A program made the translations under genes and the position numbers. Source: CAIWHR01 sp963726775 (GTDB taxonomy: Bacteria > Pseudomonadota > Gammaproteobacteria > Burkholderiales > Casimicrobiaceae). Taken from it: 64,000 nucleotides of DNA. Shown one piece after another: positions 50,662-59,963 of the stretch. Below the pieces are notes generated by a model, which was not told the DNA's origin, did no database searches, and was given only the letters and a program-made list of their open reading frames with translations. The stretch spans positions 1,426,001 to 1,490,000 of the forward strand of contig CAVSDL010000001.1 of assembly GCA_963726775.1 (NCBI GenBank), written 5' to 3'. Position 1 is the first letter of the stretch, and every line of letters starts with the position of its first letter.

Positions 50662-52534
50662 GGCGGAAACTCCAGACCAGGCAGGCGACCGTTCCGAGCA
50701 GGACAAACAGAGCGTACAGGTGCAGGTTGCCCGCCTGTGCCCGTGAGAGCGCGCCGGCGGAACGCTGCGCCAGGCGCGCGAGCCCGTGAAGCGAGCCGTC
50801 CAGCAGCAGGCGATCCCCGATACGCAGGAAGGCGTGCTCCGAAATCCAGTAGAGCGGACGCGCAAGCCAGCGATCGTAGGCTTCGTCGACGAAATACTTG
50901 CCGGCGAGCAGCCGGTTGAGCGTTGCGAGCCGCGGTTGCGCGCGCGCCGCGCGCACGGCATCGCGGCCGAAGAAGAACGCGGCGCCCGAAAGTCCCGCGA
51001 GGGCGATCAGAATCGAAACGCCGAGCAACGGCAGTTCGAGGCCGTGCAGTTCCTCGTGCGGTGTCGGCAGCGCCGGCAAGGACGCCAGGAAATGCGGGAC
51101 GTCGAAGAAGCCGCCGACCGTCGACAGCGCAGCAAGCACGGCGAGCACCGAGGTCATCGACAGCGGCGACTCGTGGACGTGGCGCTCGGTCTCCGGTGCG
51201 ATTCGGGACTTGCCGAGGAACGTGAGCCACAGCAGGCGGAACATGTAGAACGCCGTCAGGAGCGCGGTGCCGGCGGCGACGGCCCACAGGAGCGGCGAGC
51301 CGCCCCGGCTGCTGCCGAACGCGAACCACAGTATTTCGTCCTTGGAGAAAAATCCGGCCAGCGGCGGAATCCCGGCGATGGCCGCCGTGGCGATGGCAAA
51401 CGTGACGAAGGTGACGGGGATCTTCTTCGCCAGCCCGCCCATCCTGCGGATGTCCTGCTCGCCTCCCATGGCGTGGATCACGCTGCCCGCGCCGAGGAAC
51501 AGGCAGGCCTTGAAGAAGGCGTGCGTATAGACGTGGAAGATCGCGACGCCGTAGGCGCCCACGCCCAGCGCCACGAACATGAGGCCGAGCTGCGAGACCG
51601 TGGAATAGGCGAGCACCTTCTTGATGTCGGTCTGCACGACGGCAATCGTCGCGGCGAAGAACGCCGTCATCACGCCCACCACGGCGATGACCTGCGAGGC
51701 GGCGGGCGCCTGCATGTAGAGATCCGCCATTCGGGCGACCAGGTAAACGCCCGCTGTCACCATCGTCGCGGCGTGGATCAACGCCGACACCGGGGTCGGA
51801 CCCGCCATCGCGTCGGGCAGCCACACATGCAGCGGAATCTGCGCCGACTTGCCCGTAGCGCCGACGAACAGCAGGATGCCGACGAGACTGGCGGAGACCG
51901 CGGGCAGCGTGGTGCTCGTGAACGCGGCGTTGATCCGGTCCATGTCCAGCGTGCCGAGCGTCCAGTACAGGAGAAACATCCCGAGAAGGAATCCCGCGTC
52001 GCCGATGCGGTTGGTGATGAACGCCTTCTTCCCGGCGCGGGCCTTTTCGGGATCCTCGTACCAGAACCCGATCAGCAGGTAGGACGCGAGTCCCACGCCT
52101 TCCCAGCCGACGAAGAGGACGAGCATCGACCGCCCGAGCACGAGCAGCAGCATGAAGAAGAGAAAGAGATTGAGGTACGCGAAATACCGCGCGTAGCTCC
52201 GGTCCTCCTTCATGTAGCCGGTGGAGTACACGTGGATCAGCGACCCGACGCCGGTGACGATCAACGTCATGACCGCGGAAAGACGGTCGAAGTAGAAAGC
52301 GACATTGAACGATCGCTCGCCGACGCGTGCCCACGTGTACGCGGTCTCGACCAACGGCACGCTGCCGGCGGCCAACAGATCCCCAAGGGATCGAATCGCG
52401 AAGACGAAGGACAGGATCGGCAGGCCGCAGCCGACGATCGTGACGAACCGGTTGCCCAGCCGGTTACCCACGATTCCGTTGAGCGCGAACCCGAGGAGCG
52501 GCAGGACGACGATCAGGGCGAGAAACTGGCTCAC
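50654..52534 (-). CDS. nuoL: NADH-quinone oxidoreductase subunit L
   Basis: A 626-residue subunit with about 15-16 helices and the long lateral helix near the C-terminus. Landmarks: FNVAFYFDRLSAVMTLIVTG near residue 74, GATGKSAQIPLHVWLPDAMA (about 225-244) and PTPVSALIHAATMVTAGVYL (about 247-266). It pumps protons with NuoM and NuoN. Overlaps nuoM by 8 bases and follows nuoK by 3 bases. Confidence 0.96.
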   Translation of the reverse strand: MSQFLALIVVLPLLGFALNGIVGNRLGNRFVTIVGCGLPILSFVFAIRSLGDLLAAGSVPLVETAYTWARVGERSFNVAFYFDRLSAVMTLIVTGVGSLIHVYSTGYMKEDRSYARYFAYLNLFLFFMLLLVLGRSMLVLFVGWEGVGLASYLLIGFWYEDPEKARAGKKAFITNRIGDAGFLLGMFLLYWTLGTLDMDRINAAFTSTTLPAVSASLVGILLFVGATGKSAQIPLHVWLPDAMAGPTPVSALIHAATMVTAGVYLVARMADLYMQAPAASQVIAVVGVMTAFFAATIAVVQTDIKKVLAYSTVSQLGLMFVALGVGAYGVAIFHVYTHAFFKACLFLGAGSVIHAMGGEQDIRRMGGLAKKIPVTFVTFAIATAAIAGIPPLAGFFSKDEILWFAFGSSRGGSPLLWAVAAGTALLTAFYMFRLLWLTFLGKSRIAPETERHVHESPLSMTSVLAVLAALSTVGGFFDVPHFLASLPALPTPHEELHGLELPLLGVSILIALAGLSGAAFFFGRDAVRAARAQPRLATLNRLLAGKYFVDEAYDRWLARPLYWISEHAFLRIGDRLLLDGSLHGLARLAQRSAGALSRAQAGNLHLYALFVLLGTVACLVWSFRHG

Positions 52535-52537
52535 TTT

Positions 52538-52840
52538 CTATCCCCTGAGGTTCGTGTAGGCATCCGCGTCCAGCGTGCGTTTCTCGCGCACGAGGAGAAG
52601 GACGATGGGAATCGCGATGGCGATCTCGGCGGCCGCGACGACGAAAATGAGGAAGACGAGGACCGCTCCCGCAGCGGTGCCGGTCTGCTGCGCGAACGTC
52701 ACCAGGCTCAGGATCACGCCGTTCAGCATGAGTTCCATGCACATCAGCATGACCAGCACGTTGCGCCGGACGATGACGCCCAGGAGACCCAGCGCGAACA
52801 GCGCGATCGCCAGGGGAAGAAGCACGTGGAGCTTATCCAC
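52538..52840 (-). CDS. nuoK: NADH-quinone oxidoreductase subunit K
   Basis: A 100-residue membrane subunit with three helices. The two conserved helix Glu residues are in MCMELMLNGV (about residues 34-43) and AAAEIAIAIPIV (about 69-80). Forms part of the proton path with NuoJ and NuoA. Overlaps nuoJ by 8 bases. Confidence 0.95.
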   Translation of the reverse strand: MDKLHVLLPLAIALFALGLLGVIVRRNVLVMLMCMELMLNGVILSLVTFAQQTGTAAGAVLVFLIFVVAAAEIAIAIPIVLLLVREKRTLDADAYTNLRG

Positions 52841-53354
52841 GATCCCTCCTGCCGCCCTTGATGACGGCCAGCGCGGCGACGACCGCGGCCACCAGCAGCA
52901 CCGACGTCAGCTCGAACTGCAGCCAGTATTCGTTGAGGAAGGCGGCCGAGAACTGCTGGAGGCCGAAGTACACGGTCGCATTGGCCGGCGCGTAGGCGCC
53001 CTGCCAGAAGGCGTAGCCGAGCACCACGGCGAAGAGCGCGGCTCCGGCGATTCCCGGCAGCAGCAGCTGCGAGTAACGGTGGCCGAACGAAGGGTCGCGC
53101 ACATCCAGCAGCATGATCACGTACACCATGAAGACCATCACTGCGCTGACGTAGATCAGCACCTGGAAGGCCGCGATGAAATGCACGCCGACGAGCCCGT
53201 AGATGCCGCCCAGAAAGATCATCGTCGAGATCAGCGCCATCGCCACCTGCATCGGATGCCGGAGCACGAGCATCAGTCCCGCGCCGGCCAGCGCCGCGAG
53301 CGCGAACAGGTACACGAGCGCGGTATCCAGGTTCTGCAGCAGCGTCTCGATCAT
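52833..53354 (-). CDS. nuoJ: NADH-quinone oxidoreductase subunit J
   Basis: A 173-residue membrane subunit with five helices. The family segment FQVLIYVSAVMVFMVYVIML (about residues 63-82) is present, and the third helix carries GIYGLVGVHFIAA. The ATG at 53354 overlaps the nuoI stop (ATGA). Confidence 0.94.
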   Translation of the reverse strand: MIETLLQNLDTALVYLFALAALAGAGLMLVLRHPMQVAMALISTMIFLGGIYGLVGVHFIAAFQVLIYVSAVMVFMVYVIMLLDVRDPSFGHRYSQLLLPGIAGAALFAVVLGYAFWQGAYAPANATVYFGLQQFSAAFLNEYWLQFELTSVLLVAAVVAALAVIKGGRRDRG

Positions 53355-53932
53355 GCGGATCCTCGCGTCTTGCGGTCGCCGCCCACGACGGGATAGGGTT
53401 TGGCGACATCCTGCCGGGGGCTCCAGGTCAGGAGCTCGTCCATTGTCAGCCACATGCGGTCGCGATCGGCGGCCGGCAGATCGGGGACTTCCTTCACCAT
53501 GCGGATGGCGTCCTCCGGGCACGCCTCCACACAGAGACCGCAGAAGACGCAGCGCGAATAGTCGATCTCGAACCGGCTCGGATACTTGGGGTGGGCCGGG
53601 TCGTCGGGATCGAAGGCCGCTTCGATTTCGATGCATTTGGCCGGACACACCGTGGCGCACATGTTGCAGGCGATGCACTGCGGCCGGCCGTCCGGCCGCT
53701 GGGTGAGGACATGCTTGCCGCGGTTGCCCGCCGCGTAGTCGGCGCGCGTCTCCTCCGGGTAGTAGGTCGTCAGCGCGCCCTTGCGCCCGGTGATCCAGCG
53801 CCCCATGTTGCGCAGGAACACGCCGCCGGTGATGCCGAGGCCGCGCAGGATCTCGAACAGGTAGGCGCGTTCCCACCACGTCAGCGTCGAGCTGTTCCAG
53901 TAAACCTTGCGCACGTGGGGCGTCCGGTTCAC
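53351..53932 (-). CDS. nuoI: NADH-quinone oxidoreductase subunit I
   Basis: A 193-residue peripheral arm subunit with two [4Fe-4S] clusters (N6a, N6b): CIACNMCATVCPAKC (about residues 86-100) and CVFCGLCVEACPEDA (about 127-141). It passes electrons to NuoB. The N-terminal amphipathic helix holds it against the membrane arm. Follows nuoH by 4 bases. Confidence 0.96.
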   Translation of the reverse strand: MNRTPHVRKVYWNSSTLTWWERAYLFEILRGLGITGGVFLRNMGRWITGRKGALTTYYPEETRADYAAGNRGKHVLTQRPDGRPQCIACNMCATVCPAKCIEIEAAFDPDDPAHPKYPSRFEIDYSRCVFCGLCVEACPEDAIRMVKEVPDLPAADRDRMWLTMDELLTWSPRQDVAKPYPVVGGDRKTRGSA

Positions 53933-53936
53933 CGTA

Positions 53937-55076
53937 TCACCCGCCGATCGCCCACATCCAGACGGCGGTGACCACCAGGTTGGCGACGCACAGCGGGAAC
54001 ATGAACTTCCACGCGAACATCAGGACCTGGTCGTAACGGAAACGCGGCAGCGACCAGCGCACCAGAATCTGGAAACTCGACATCAGCAGGACCTTGGCCA
54101 GGAACACGGCGAGCTGCGTGACGACAACCAGGCCGTGGCTCATCGGAACCGCGCTGCCGCCGGGAAACGCGAATCCGGCATCCGTCATGTAGGGCAGGTT
54201 GTAGCCGCCGAGGAAAAGCGTCGTGAACAGCGCGGCGATGATCGCGATCTCGATGAATTCCGCGAACATGAACAGGCCCATCTTCATCGCGCTGTACTCG
54301 GTGTAGAAGCCGGCGATGAGTTCCGACTCGGCCTCGGGCAGGTCGAAGGGGATGCGCTTGTTTTCCGCCATTGCCGCGGCGAGAAACAGCGTCGCGGCGA
54401 ATGGCTGGTACACGACACCCCAAGCGGGCAGGAAGCCCAGCACGACGCCGGATTGCTTCTGCACGATCGTCGTGAGGTCGACGGTTCCGTAGATCAGGAT
54501 CAGCCCCAGCACGGTGAGCCCCATGATCAGCTCGTAGGAGATCATCTGCGAACCGGCGCGCAGCGCGCCCAGCATCGAGAACTTGTTCGACGACGACCAG
54601 CCGGCGAGCATGGCGCCGATGATCGTCACGCCGCCGAACGCGAAGACGATCAGCAGGCCGGCGTCGAGGCGCGCGATCTGCAGCGCGTAGGTCCGGTCGC
54701 CGAACCAGGAAGCGAGCGGGGGGAACAGCTTCGCCGGCTCGAGGATGCCGCCGAAGGGAATGACCGCGAACACCAGAAGCACCGGGGTGAACACGACCCA
54801 CGGCGCGACCGCGTAGGCGTACCAGTCGTAGGACTTCGGCCGGAAGTCCTCCTTCACCAGCATCTTGAGGCCGTCGGCGAGGCCATGGAAAAGGCCCAGC
54901 CATACGAGCTTGATCTGCGTGAACGGGAGGCGGACGTAGGCGCGGTTGGCGCCGATGCGGTCGGACATCACGGCCGCCTGCTTGCGCTCCACCCACGTCA
55001 GCACCGTGCCGAAGGTCATCAGCATGCCCAGCGCGTACGCGATATACAACGCATAGATGACGAGATCCTGGGTCAT
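53937..55076 (-). CDS. nuoH: NADH-quinone oxidoreductase subunit H
   Basis: A 379-residue membrane subunit with eight or nine helices that forms much of the quinone cavity. Landmarks: VERKQAAVMSDRIGANRAYV (about residues 29-48), a SYELIMGLTVLGLIL helix (about 172-186) and NKRIPFDLPEAESELIAGF (about 235-253). ATG at 55076 overlaps the nuoG stop by 4 bases. Confidence 0.96.
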   Translation of the reverse strand: MTQDLVIYALYIAYALGMLMTFGTVLTWVERKQAAVMSDRIGANRAYVRLPFTQIKLVWLGLFHGLADGLKMLVKEDFRPKSYDWYAYAVAPWVVFTPVLLVFAVIPFGGILEPAKLFPPLASWFGDRTYALQIARLDAGLLIVFAFGGVTIIGAMLAGWSSSNKFSMLGALRAGSQMISYELIMGLTVLGLILIYGTVDLTTIVQKQSGVVLGFLPAWGVVYQPFAATLFLAAAMAENKRIPFDLPEAESELIAGFYTEYSAMKMGLFMFAEFIEIAIIAALFTTLFLGGYNLPYMTDAGFAFPGGSAVPMSHGLVVVTQLAVFLAKVLLMSSFQILVRWSLPRFRYDQVLMFAWKFMFPLCVANLVVTAVWMWAIGG

Positions 55077-56506
55077 GCGCGTTCCAGTTGCGACACGACC
55101 ATCGCGGCGAACAAGGCCTCGGCATCCATCGCCGCGGCCGGCTTCGGGAAGCAGGCTTCGAAGGCGCTGGTAACCCCGTCGCCGTTCGTGTAGTGGCCAG
55201 CGCGTTCGGTCTGGATGCTGAGCGGCACGAATACGTCGGCGAAGCCGTTTTCCGGCTGCAGGTACGCATTGACGAAAATGACCTTCGCGTTGGGCGGAAC
55301 ACGCCCGAAGTTGAAGCCCTCGCCCCAGACGAGAACGAGATCGGTGCTGGCATCGAACGCGATCGGCTTGTCGCCAAACAATGCCCGCGCGCCGGCAGAG
55401 TTGGGATTCTTGTCGGGGCGGATCAGCACATCGTCCTCGATCGGCTCGCCCGGCGCCGGCTCGCAATCGTTCTTGACGAAAGTCGAGAAGCGGCCGCCGA
55501 ACGCCGCCTTGAACGCGGCGAGCTCCTCGTTCGAGCCCCAGTTCGACACGAGCGCGACAGGCCGTCGTGCCTCGTCGATCAGGCGGCGCGCCGCGGCGAT
55601 GGCGATATCCTGCGCGACCGGGCGGCCTTTGAGCATCGGCGACTCGGCGCGCGCCCGCTCGAAAACCTGCGCGAGGTCACGTCCTTTGTTGCAGATCCAC
55701 GGTCCGTTCACCGCAGGATTCTCCAGTGGCGTCACGCGCGCGATGGACGTGTTCTGCTTCGAGTCGAGCGCATTCAGCCGCCATTCCTGCTTGCGGTGCC
55801 AGATGTTGACGGTGCAGCCGCGCGCGCAGCCGGGACAGACCGACGGCGTGGGCTCGAGATACCAGACTCGCGCCTTGTACATGAACGATCGCGACAGGAG
55901 CGCGCCGACCGGGCAGATGTCGACGACGTTGTCGGAATAGACGTCGTTGTCGAAGGCGCCGTCCTCGGCCGCGCGGACGAGCGAGTGGTCGCCCCGATCC
56001 TCGATGCCGAGCGCGTTCGATTTCGAAATCTCGCGGGTGAAGCGCACGCAGCGCGAGCACAGAATGCAGCGCTCGTTGTCGAGAATGATTCGCCCGGACA
56101 GCGGGTGGAACTTGGTCGACCGCACCTTGGCATCGCGCGAAAGCGACGGCTGCCCGTTGTACTCGTAGTGATAGTCCTGAAGCGTGCACTCGCCGGCCTT
56201 GTCGCAGACGCCGCAGTCCACCGGATGGTTGAGCGTGATGAACTGCATCGTCTGCCGGCGATTTTCGCGGACGAGCTCGGAGTCCGTGAGCACGCGCAGC
56301 CCTTCGGAGACCGGCATGTTGCAGGCGATCTCGACCCAGTCCTTGCCTTCCTGCTGCACGACGCAGATGCGGCAGTTGCCGGCGACGGACAGCGCCGGAT
56401 GCCAGCAGAAATACGGGATGAAGAACCCGTTGGCGCGCGCCGCCTGCATGACGGTCTGGTCGTCCTCCGCCTGGACCGGCTGCCCGTTGATGAAGATATT
56501 AGGCAT
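55073..56506 (-). CDS. nuoG: NADH-quinone oxidoreductase subunit G, short form
   Basis: A 477-residue peripheral subunit. The N-terminal 230 residues are complete: a [2Fe-2S] domain (CWHPALSVAGNCRICVV), the His-Cys cluster (DCGVCDKAGECTLQD) and two [4Fe-4S] motifs (CILCSRCVRF and the later CPVG). The molybdopterin-type domain that follows (from about 230, CPGCARGCTVN) is only about 245 residues, whereas usual bacterial NuoG proteins have 450-650. The middle of that domain is missing without frameshift: the sequence goes from SNWGSNEELAAF to LVLVWGEGFNFG within 90 residues. Overlaps nuoF by 8 bases. Compact NuoG may be a lineage feature. Confidence 0.92.
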   Translation of the reverse strand: MPNIFINGQPVQAEDDQTVMQAARANGFFIPYFCWHPALSVAGNCRICVVQQEGKDWVEIACNMPVSEGLRVLTDSELVRENRRQTMQFITLNHPVDCGVCDKAGECTLQDYHYEYNGQPSLSRDAKVRSTKFHPLSGRIILDNERCILCSRCVRFTREISKSNALGIEDRGDHSLVRAAEDGAFDNDVYSDNVVDICPVGALLSRSFMYKARVWYLEPTPSVCPGCARGCTVNIWHRKQEWRLNALDSKQNTSIARVTPLENPAVNGPWICNKGRDLAQVFERARAESPMLKGRPVAQDIAIAAARRLIDEARRPVALVSNWGSNEELAAFKAAFGGRFSTFVKNDCEPAPGEPIEDDVLIRPDKNPNSAGARALFGDKPIAFDASTDLVLVWGEGFNFGRVPPNAKVIFVNAYLQPENGFADVFVPLSIQTERAGHYTNGDGVTSAFEACFPKPAAAMDAEALFAAMVVSQLERA

Positions 56507-57797
56507 ACGTGACCGCTTCGAGGTTGCCGTCGAGCCGCGAGCGCCCGTTGTCGATCCAGTACTCGAACTCGTCGCGGTACTTGGCGAGGATGCCGACCGT
56601 CGCATAGCCGGCGGCATCGCCCATGCCGCAGATCGTCGTGCCGTCGTTGGCGCGCGAGATCTGGACCATCCTCTCGATGTCCTCCGGCCGCCCTTCGCCG
56701 GCGACGATGCGGTCGATGATGCGGTGCAGCCAGCCCATGCCTTCGCGGCAGGGCGTGCACTGGCCGCAGGACTCGTGATGGTAGAAGCGCAGCATCACCT
56801 GCAGCAGACGCACCATGCAGGTGCCCTCGGCAATGGCGATCATGCCGCCCGAGCCCAGCGAGGAGCCGGCGGCTGCGAAAGACTCGTGGTCGAACGACAG
56901 CGGCTCGCACTCCGCGGCGGTCAGCACCTTGGTCGAGATGCCGCCGGGAATGATGCATTTCAGTTTCCGCCCGCCGAGAATCCCGCCGCAGTCTTCGTAC
57001 AGGAACTTCGCCATCGGGTAGCCGTATTCGATCTCGTAGACGCCGGGGCGCTCGACGTGCCCCGAGATGGACACGAGCTGGGTGCCGGGGCTTTTGGCGG
57101 TGCCCACGCCCTTGTAGGCCGCGGCGCCGTTGGCGATGATGCCGGTGATGTTGGACAGCGTCTCGACGTTGTTGATCACCGAGGGGCGCTGGTAGAGCCC
57201 CTTGACGGTGAGGCGCGGCGGCCGGTTGCGCGGATAGCCGCGCTTGCCCTCGATCGAGGTGATCAGCCCCGAGGCCTCCCCGCAGACGTACGAACCCGCG
57301 CCGCGGTAGATGACGATGTCGCAGGACATCGCGGTGCCGAGGATCCTCTCGCCAAAGTAGCCGGCCGCGTAGGCCTCCTCGACGGCCGCCGCGATGCGCC
57401 GGTACGGCAGGTCGAATTCGCCGCGGATGTAGACGAAAGCGTTCCTGACCTGCAGCGCGTGCGACGCAATGAGCATGGATTCCAGCAGCAGGTGCGGCGC
57501 GTGCTCGAGGATCCAGCGATCCTTGAACGTGCCGGGCTCGCCCTCGTCCGCATTGCAGCAGAGGTAATGCGGCTGGCCGTCGTCGAGCTTCACCACCGAC
57601 CACTTGCGTCCGACCGGGAACGCGGCGCCGCCGTGGCCGAGGACTCCGGACGCCGTGACCTCCCGGGTCACCTCCTGCGGCGTCATCTCCTTCAGCACCC
57701 GGGCGAGCGTCGCGTAGCCGCCGCGCACGCGATAGTCGGCGAGCGTGTGCGAGGTGGCGGTGACCGGGAAGGTCATGATGAGCTGTTTGCCGGGCAT
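56499..57797 (-). CDS. nuoF: NADH-quinone oxidoreductase subunit F
   Basis: A 432-residue peripheral subunit that oxidises NADH. FMN/NADH site GRKWSVVKL with the preceding GHGGAAFPV (about residues 53-61), NADEGEPGTFKDR (about 82-94), the Gly-rich GAGSYVCGEASGLI (about 166-179) and the N3 cluster motif ESCGQCTPCREG (about 345-356). ATG at 57797; its stop region overlaps nuoG. Confidence 0.96.
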   Translation of the reverse strand: MPGKQLIMTFPVTATSHTLADYRVRGGYATLARVLKEMTPQEVTREVTASGVLGHGGAAFPVGRKWSVVKLDDGQPHYLCCNADEGEPGTFKDRWILEHAPHLLLESMLIASHALQVRNAFVYIRGEFDLPYRRIAAAVEEAYAAGYFGERILGTAMSCDIVIYRGAGSYVCGEASGLITSIEGKRGYPRNRPPRLTVKGLYQRPSVINNVETLSNITGIIANGAAAYKGVGTAKSPGTQLVSISGHVERPGVYEIEYGYPMAKFLYEDCGGILGGRKLKCIIPGGISTKVLTAAECEPLSFDHESFAAAGSSLGSGGMIAIAEGTCMVRLLQVMLRFYHHESCGQCTPCREGMGWLHRIIDRIVAGEGRPEDIERMVQISRANDGTTICGMGDAAGYATVGILAKYRDEFEYWIDNGRSRLDGNLEAVTYA

Positions 57798-57799
57798 GG

Positions 57800-58264
57800 C
57801 TAGTCCAGCTCCTCGAGCAGCTTGTCGAGCTTCGCGATGCTCATGTTCTCGTGATAGGTCTCGTTGACCATCACGACCGGCGCAGTGCCGCAGGAGCCCA
57901 GGCATTCGACGGTGGACAGCGTGTAGCGCCCGTCCGGAGTCGTCTGCCCCGTTGCGACGCCGAGCTTTGTCGACAGGTGGTCGATCAGCCGCTCCGCGCT
58001 GCGCATCGAGCACGACACGTTGCGGCAGGCCTGCAGGTGCCAGCGGCCGATGGGCTTGCGTCGGAACTGCGTGTAGAACGAGAGCACCTCCTGGACTTGC
58101 GTGCGGGGCACGCCGAGGTAGGCGACGAGCTCGTCGACATCGCTGTCGGCGATGTAACCCCGGTCCTCCTGGATCCGCCGCAGGCACGGCAGCACCAGCG
58201 ATGACTCGAATCCGGACGGAAAGCGCGCTTTCAGCTTCTCGAATTCGGGGATCAGGTGCTTCAC
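57800..58264 (-). CDS. nuoE: NADH-quinone oxidoreductase subunit E
   Basis: A 154-residue peripheral subunit with a thioredoxin-like [2Fe-2S] fold (cluster N1a). Ligands are in CRNVSC (about residues 80-85) and ECLGSCGTAP (about 120-129). GTG start at 58264 overlapping the nuoD stop by 4 bases. Confidence 0.94.
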   Translation of the reverse strand: MKHLIPEFEKLKARFPSGFESSLVLPCLRRIQEDRGYIADSDVDELVAYLGVPRTQVQEVLSFYTQFRRKPIGRWHLQACRNVSCSMRSAERLIDHLSTKLGVATGQTTPDGRYTLSTVECLGSCGTAPVVMVNETYHENMSIAKLDKLLEELD

Positions 58265-59478
58265 CGATCGCACTCCCCGCCGATCATGTTGACCGAGCCG
58301 AACGTCGGCACGATGTCGGCAAGCTGATAGCCGTCGAGCATCCGGTGCACGCCGCCCATGTGGACGAAGCTCGGCGCGCGCACGTGGACCTTCCACGGTG
58401 TTCCCTCGCCGGTGCTGACGAGGTAGAAGCCGAGTTCGCCGTTGGGCGACTCGTGCGCGCTGTAGACCTCTCCCGCCGGAACCCGCGGGCCGTCCATGAC
58501 GAGCTTGAAGTGGTTGATCAGCGACTCGATCTCGGTGTAGACGAGCGCCTTGTCGGGGAATACGCAGCGGCGATCGTCGACGTTGATCGGTCCCGCGGGC
58601 AGCATCCCGGCCAGCTGCCGCATCATGTGGACCGATTCGTCCATCTCGCGCATCCGCACGTAGTAGCGGTCATAGTTGTCGCCGTTGATCCCCACCGGCA
58701 CCTCGAAGTCGAGCTCGGCGTAGGCGAGGTACGGCGTGTCCTTGCGCAAGTCGCGCGGCGCGCCGGTCGAACGCAGGATCGGGCCGGTGTAGCCCCAGTC
58801 GATCGCGTCGGCGGCGGAGATCACTCCGACGTTGCGCATCCGGTCGATGAAGATCCGGTTGCGGTCGACGAGGCCATGGACGCGGCCGATGAACTCCTCG
58901 TACCGGACGAGGATCTCCTCGAGGCGACCGAGCCAGCCGTCCGGCAGATCGCGTGCGAGACCGCCGATACGTCCGTACGTGTAGGTGACGCGGGCGCCCG
59001 TCAGGTCCGCGAGATGCTCGTACATGTAGTCGCGGACCATCACCAGGTAGAGGAACGCGGTCATCGCGCCCAGCTCCATCAGTCCGGCCGCCACACAGGT
59101 GAGGTGATCGACGAGCCGCGAATACTCGGACAGCAGCGTGCGCAGGTAGCGGCAGCGCGGCGTGATCTCGATGCCCATCAGCTTCTCCACGGCTTCGCAG
59201 TAGGCAAAGTCGTTGATGAGTGCGGAGACGTAGTTGAGCCGGTCGACGTAGGGAATCAGGTTGTGCCAGGTGTGCGACTCGCATTCCTTCTCGAAGCCCC
59301 GGTGCAGGTAGCCGCAGTGCACGTCGGTGCGCAGCACCCGCTCGCCCTCGAGCTCGGCGATGATCTGGACGGTCCCGTGCGTCGCCGGATGCGACGGCCC
59401 GATGTTGACGATGACCGTGCCTTCGCGGCTGTTCGTGTCGAAGGCCGGGCGGACGGGGTTGGGAAGTTTCGTTTCCAC
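58261..59478 (-). CDS. nuoD: NADH-quinone oxidoreductase subunit D
   Basis: A 405-residue peripheral subunit near the quinone site. NIGPSHPATHGTVQII (about residues 26-41) carries the quinone-binding His, and EKECESHTWHNLIPYVDRLN (about 63-82) is another family signature; the C-terminal Asp-Cys-Asp/Glu-Arg motif reads GGECDR. It is separate from nuoC, as in most proteobacteria outside the enterics. Nine bases after nuoC. Confidence 0.96.
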   Translation of the reverse strand: METKLPNPVRPAFDTNSREGTVIVNIGPSHPATHGTVQIIAELEGERVLRTDVHCGYLHRGFEKECESHTWHNLIPYVDRLNYVSALINDFAYCEAVEKLMGIEITPRCRYLRTLLSEYSRLVDHLTCVAAGLMELGAMTAFLYLVMVRDYMYEHLADLTGARVTYTYGRIGGLARDLPDGWLGRLEEILVRYEEFIGRVHGLVDRNRIFIDRMRNVGVISAADAIDWGYTGPILRSTGAPRDLRKDTPYLAYAELDFEVPVGINGDNYDRYYVRMREMDESVHMMRQLAGMLPAGPINVDDRRCVFPDKALVYTEIESLINHFKLVMDGPRVPAGEVYSAHESPNGELGFYLVSTGEGTPWKVHVRAPSFVHMGGVHRMLDGYQLADIVPTFGSVNMIGGECDR

Positions 59479-59487
59479 GGCGCCGGG

Positions 59488-59961
59488 CTACTTGATATAG
59501 GGCACGAGCGGCTGTTCCCGCTGCTTCGGATAGTCCTTGCGCAGCGGGTGGCCCGTGAATCCTTCGTACAGCAGGATCGGGCGCAGATCGGGGTTGCCGC
59601 GAAAGCCGATGCCATACATGTCGTGGCACTCCCGCTCCATGTAGCGTGCCGAGCCGTACAGCTCGATCAGCGAATCGACCGTCGGGTCGGCTTCCGGCAC
59701 GCGAGTCTTGATCCGCACGCGGACGTGGTGCTGCGTCGAGTAGAAATGCCAGACGACCTCGAAGCGCGGCGTCTGCCCGAGCCAGTCGACGGCCGTCACG
59801 TCGAGAAATAGGTCGAAGCCGAACCCGGTCTTCAGGCGCTGCACCACATCGGACAGCGCCGCCGGCGCCACGGTGATCGCCAGCACGCCGTGGGCGAGCG
59901 AAATCCCGGGGTGCGCCGGTTCGAACTCCAGCTGCACGCGGTCGAGGATGTCGGCACTCAC
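59488..59961 (-). CDS. nuoC: NADH-quinone oxidoreductase subunit C
   Basis: A 157-residue peripheral subunit. The family signature is ERECHDMYGIGFRGNPDLR (about residues 118-136), followed by LLYEGFTGHPLRKDYP (about 139-154). GTG start at 59961; nuoB ends 2 bases upstream. It lies against NuoD and NuoI. Confidence 0.94.
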   Translation of the reverse strand: MSADILDRVQLEFEPAHPGISLAHGVLAITVAPAALSDVVQRLKTGFGFDLFLDVTAVDWLGQTPRFEVVWHFYSTQHHVRVRIKTRVPEADPTVDSLIELYGSARYMERECHDMYGIGFRGNPDLRPILLYEGFTGHPLRKDYPKQREQPLVPYIK

Positions 59962-59963
59962 GC

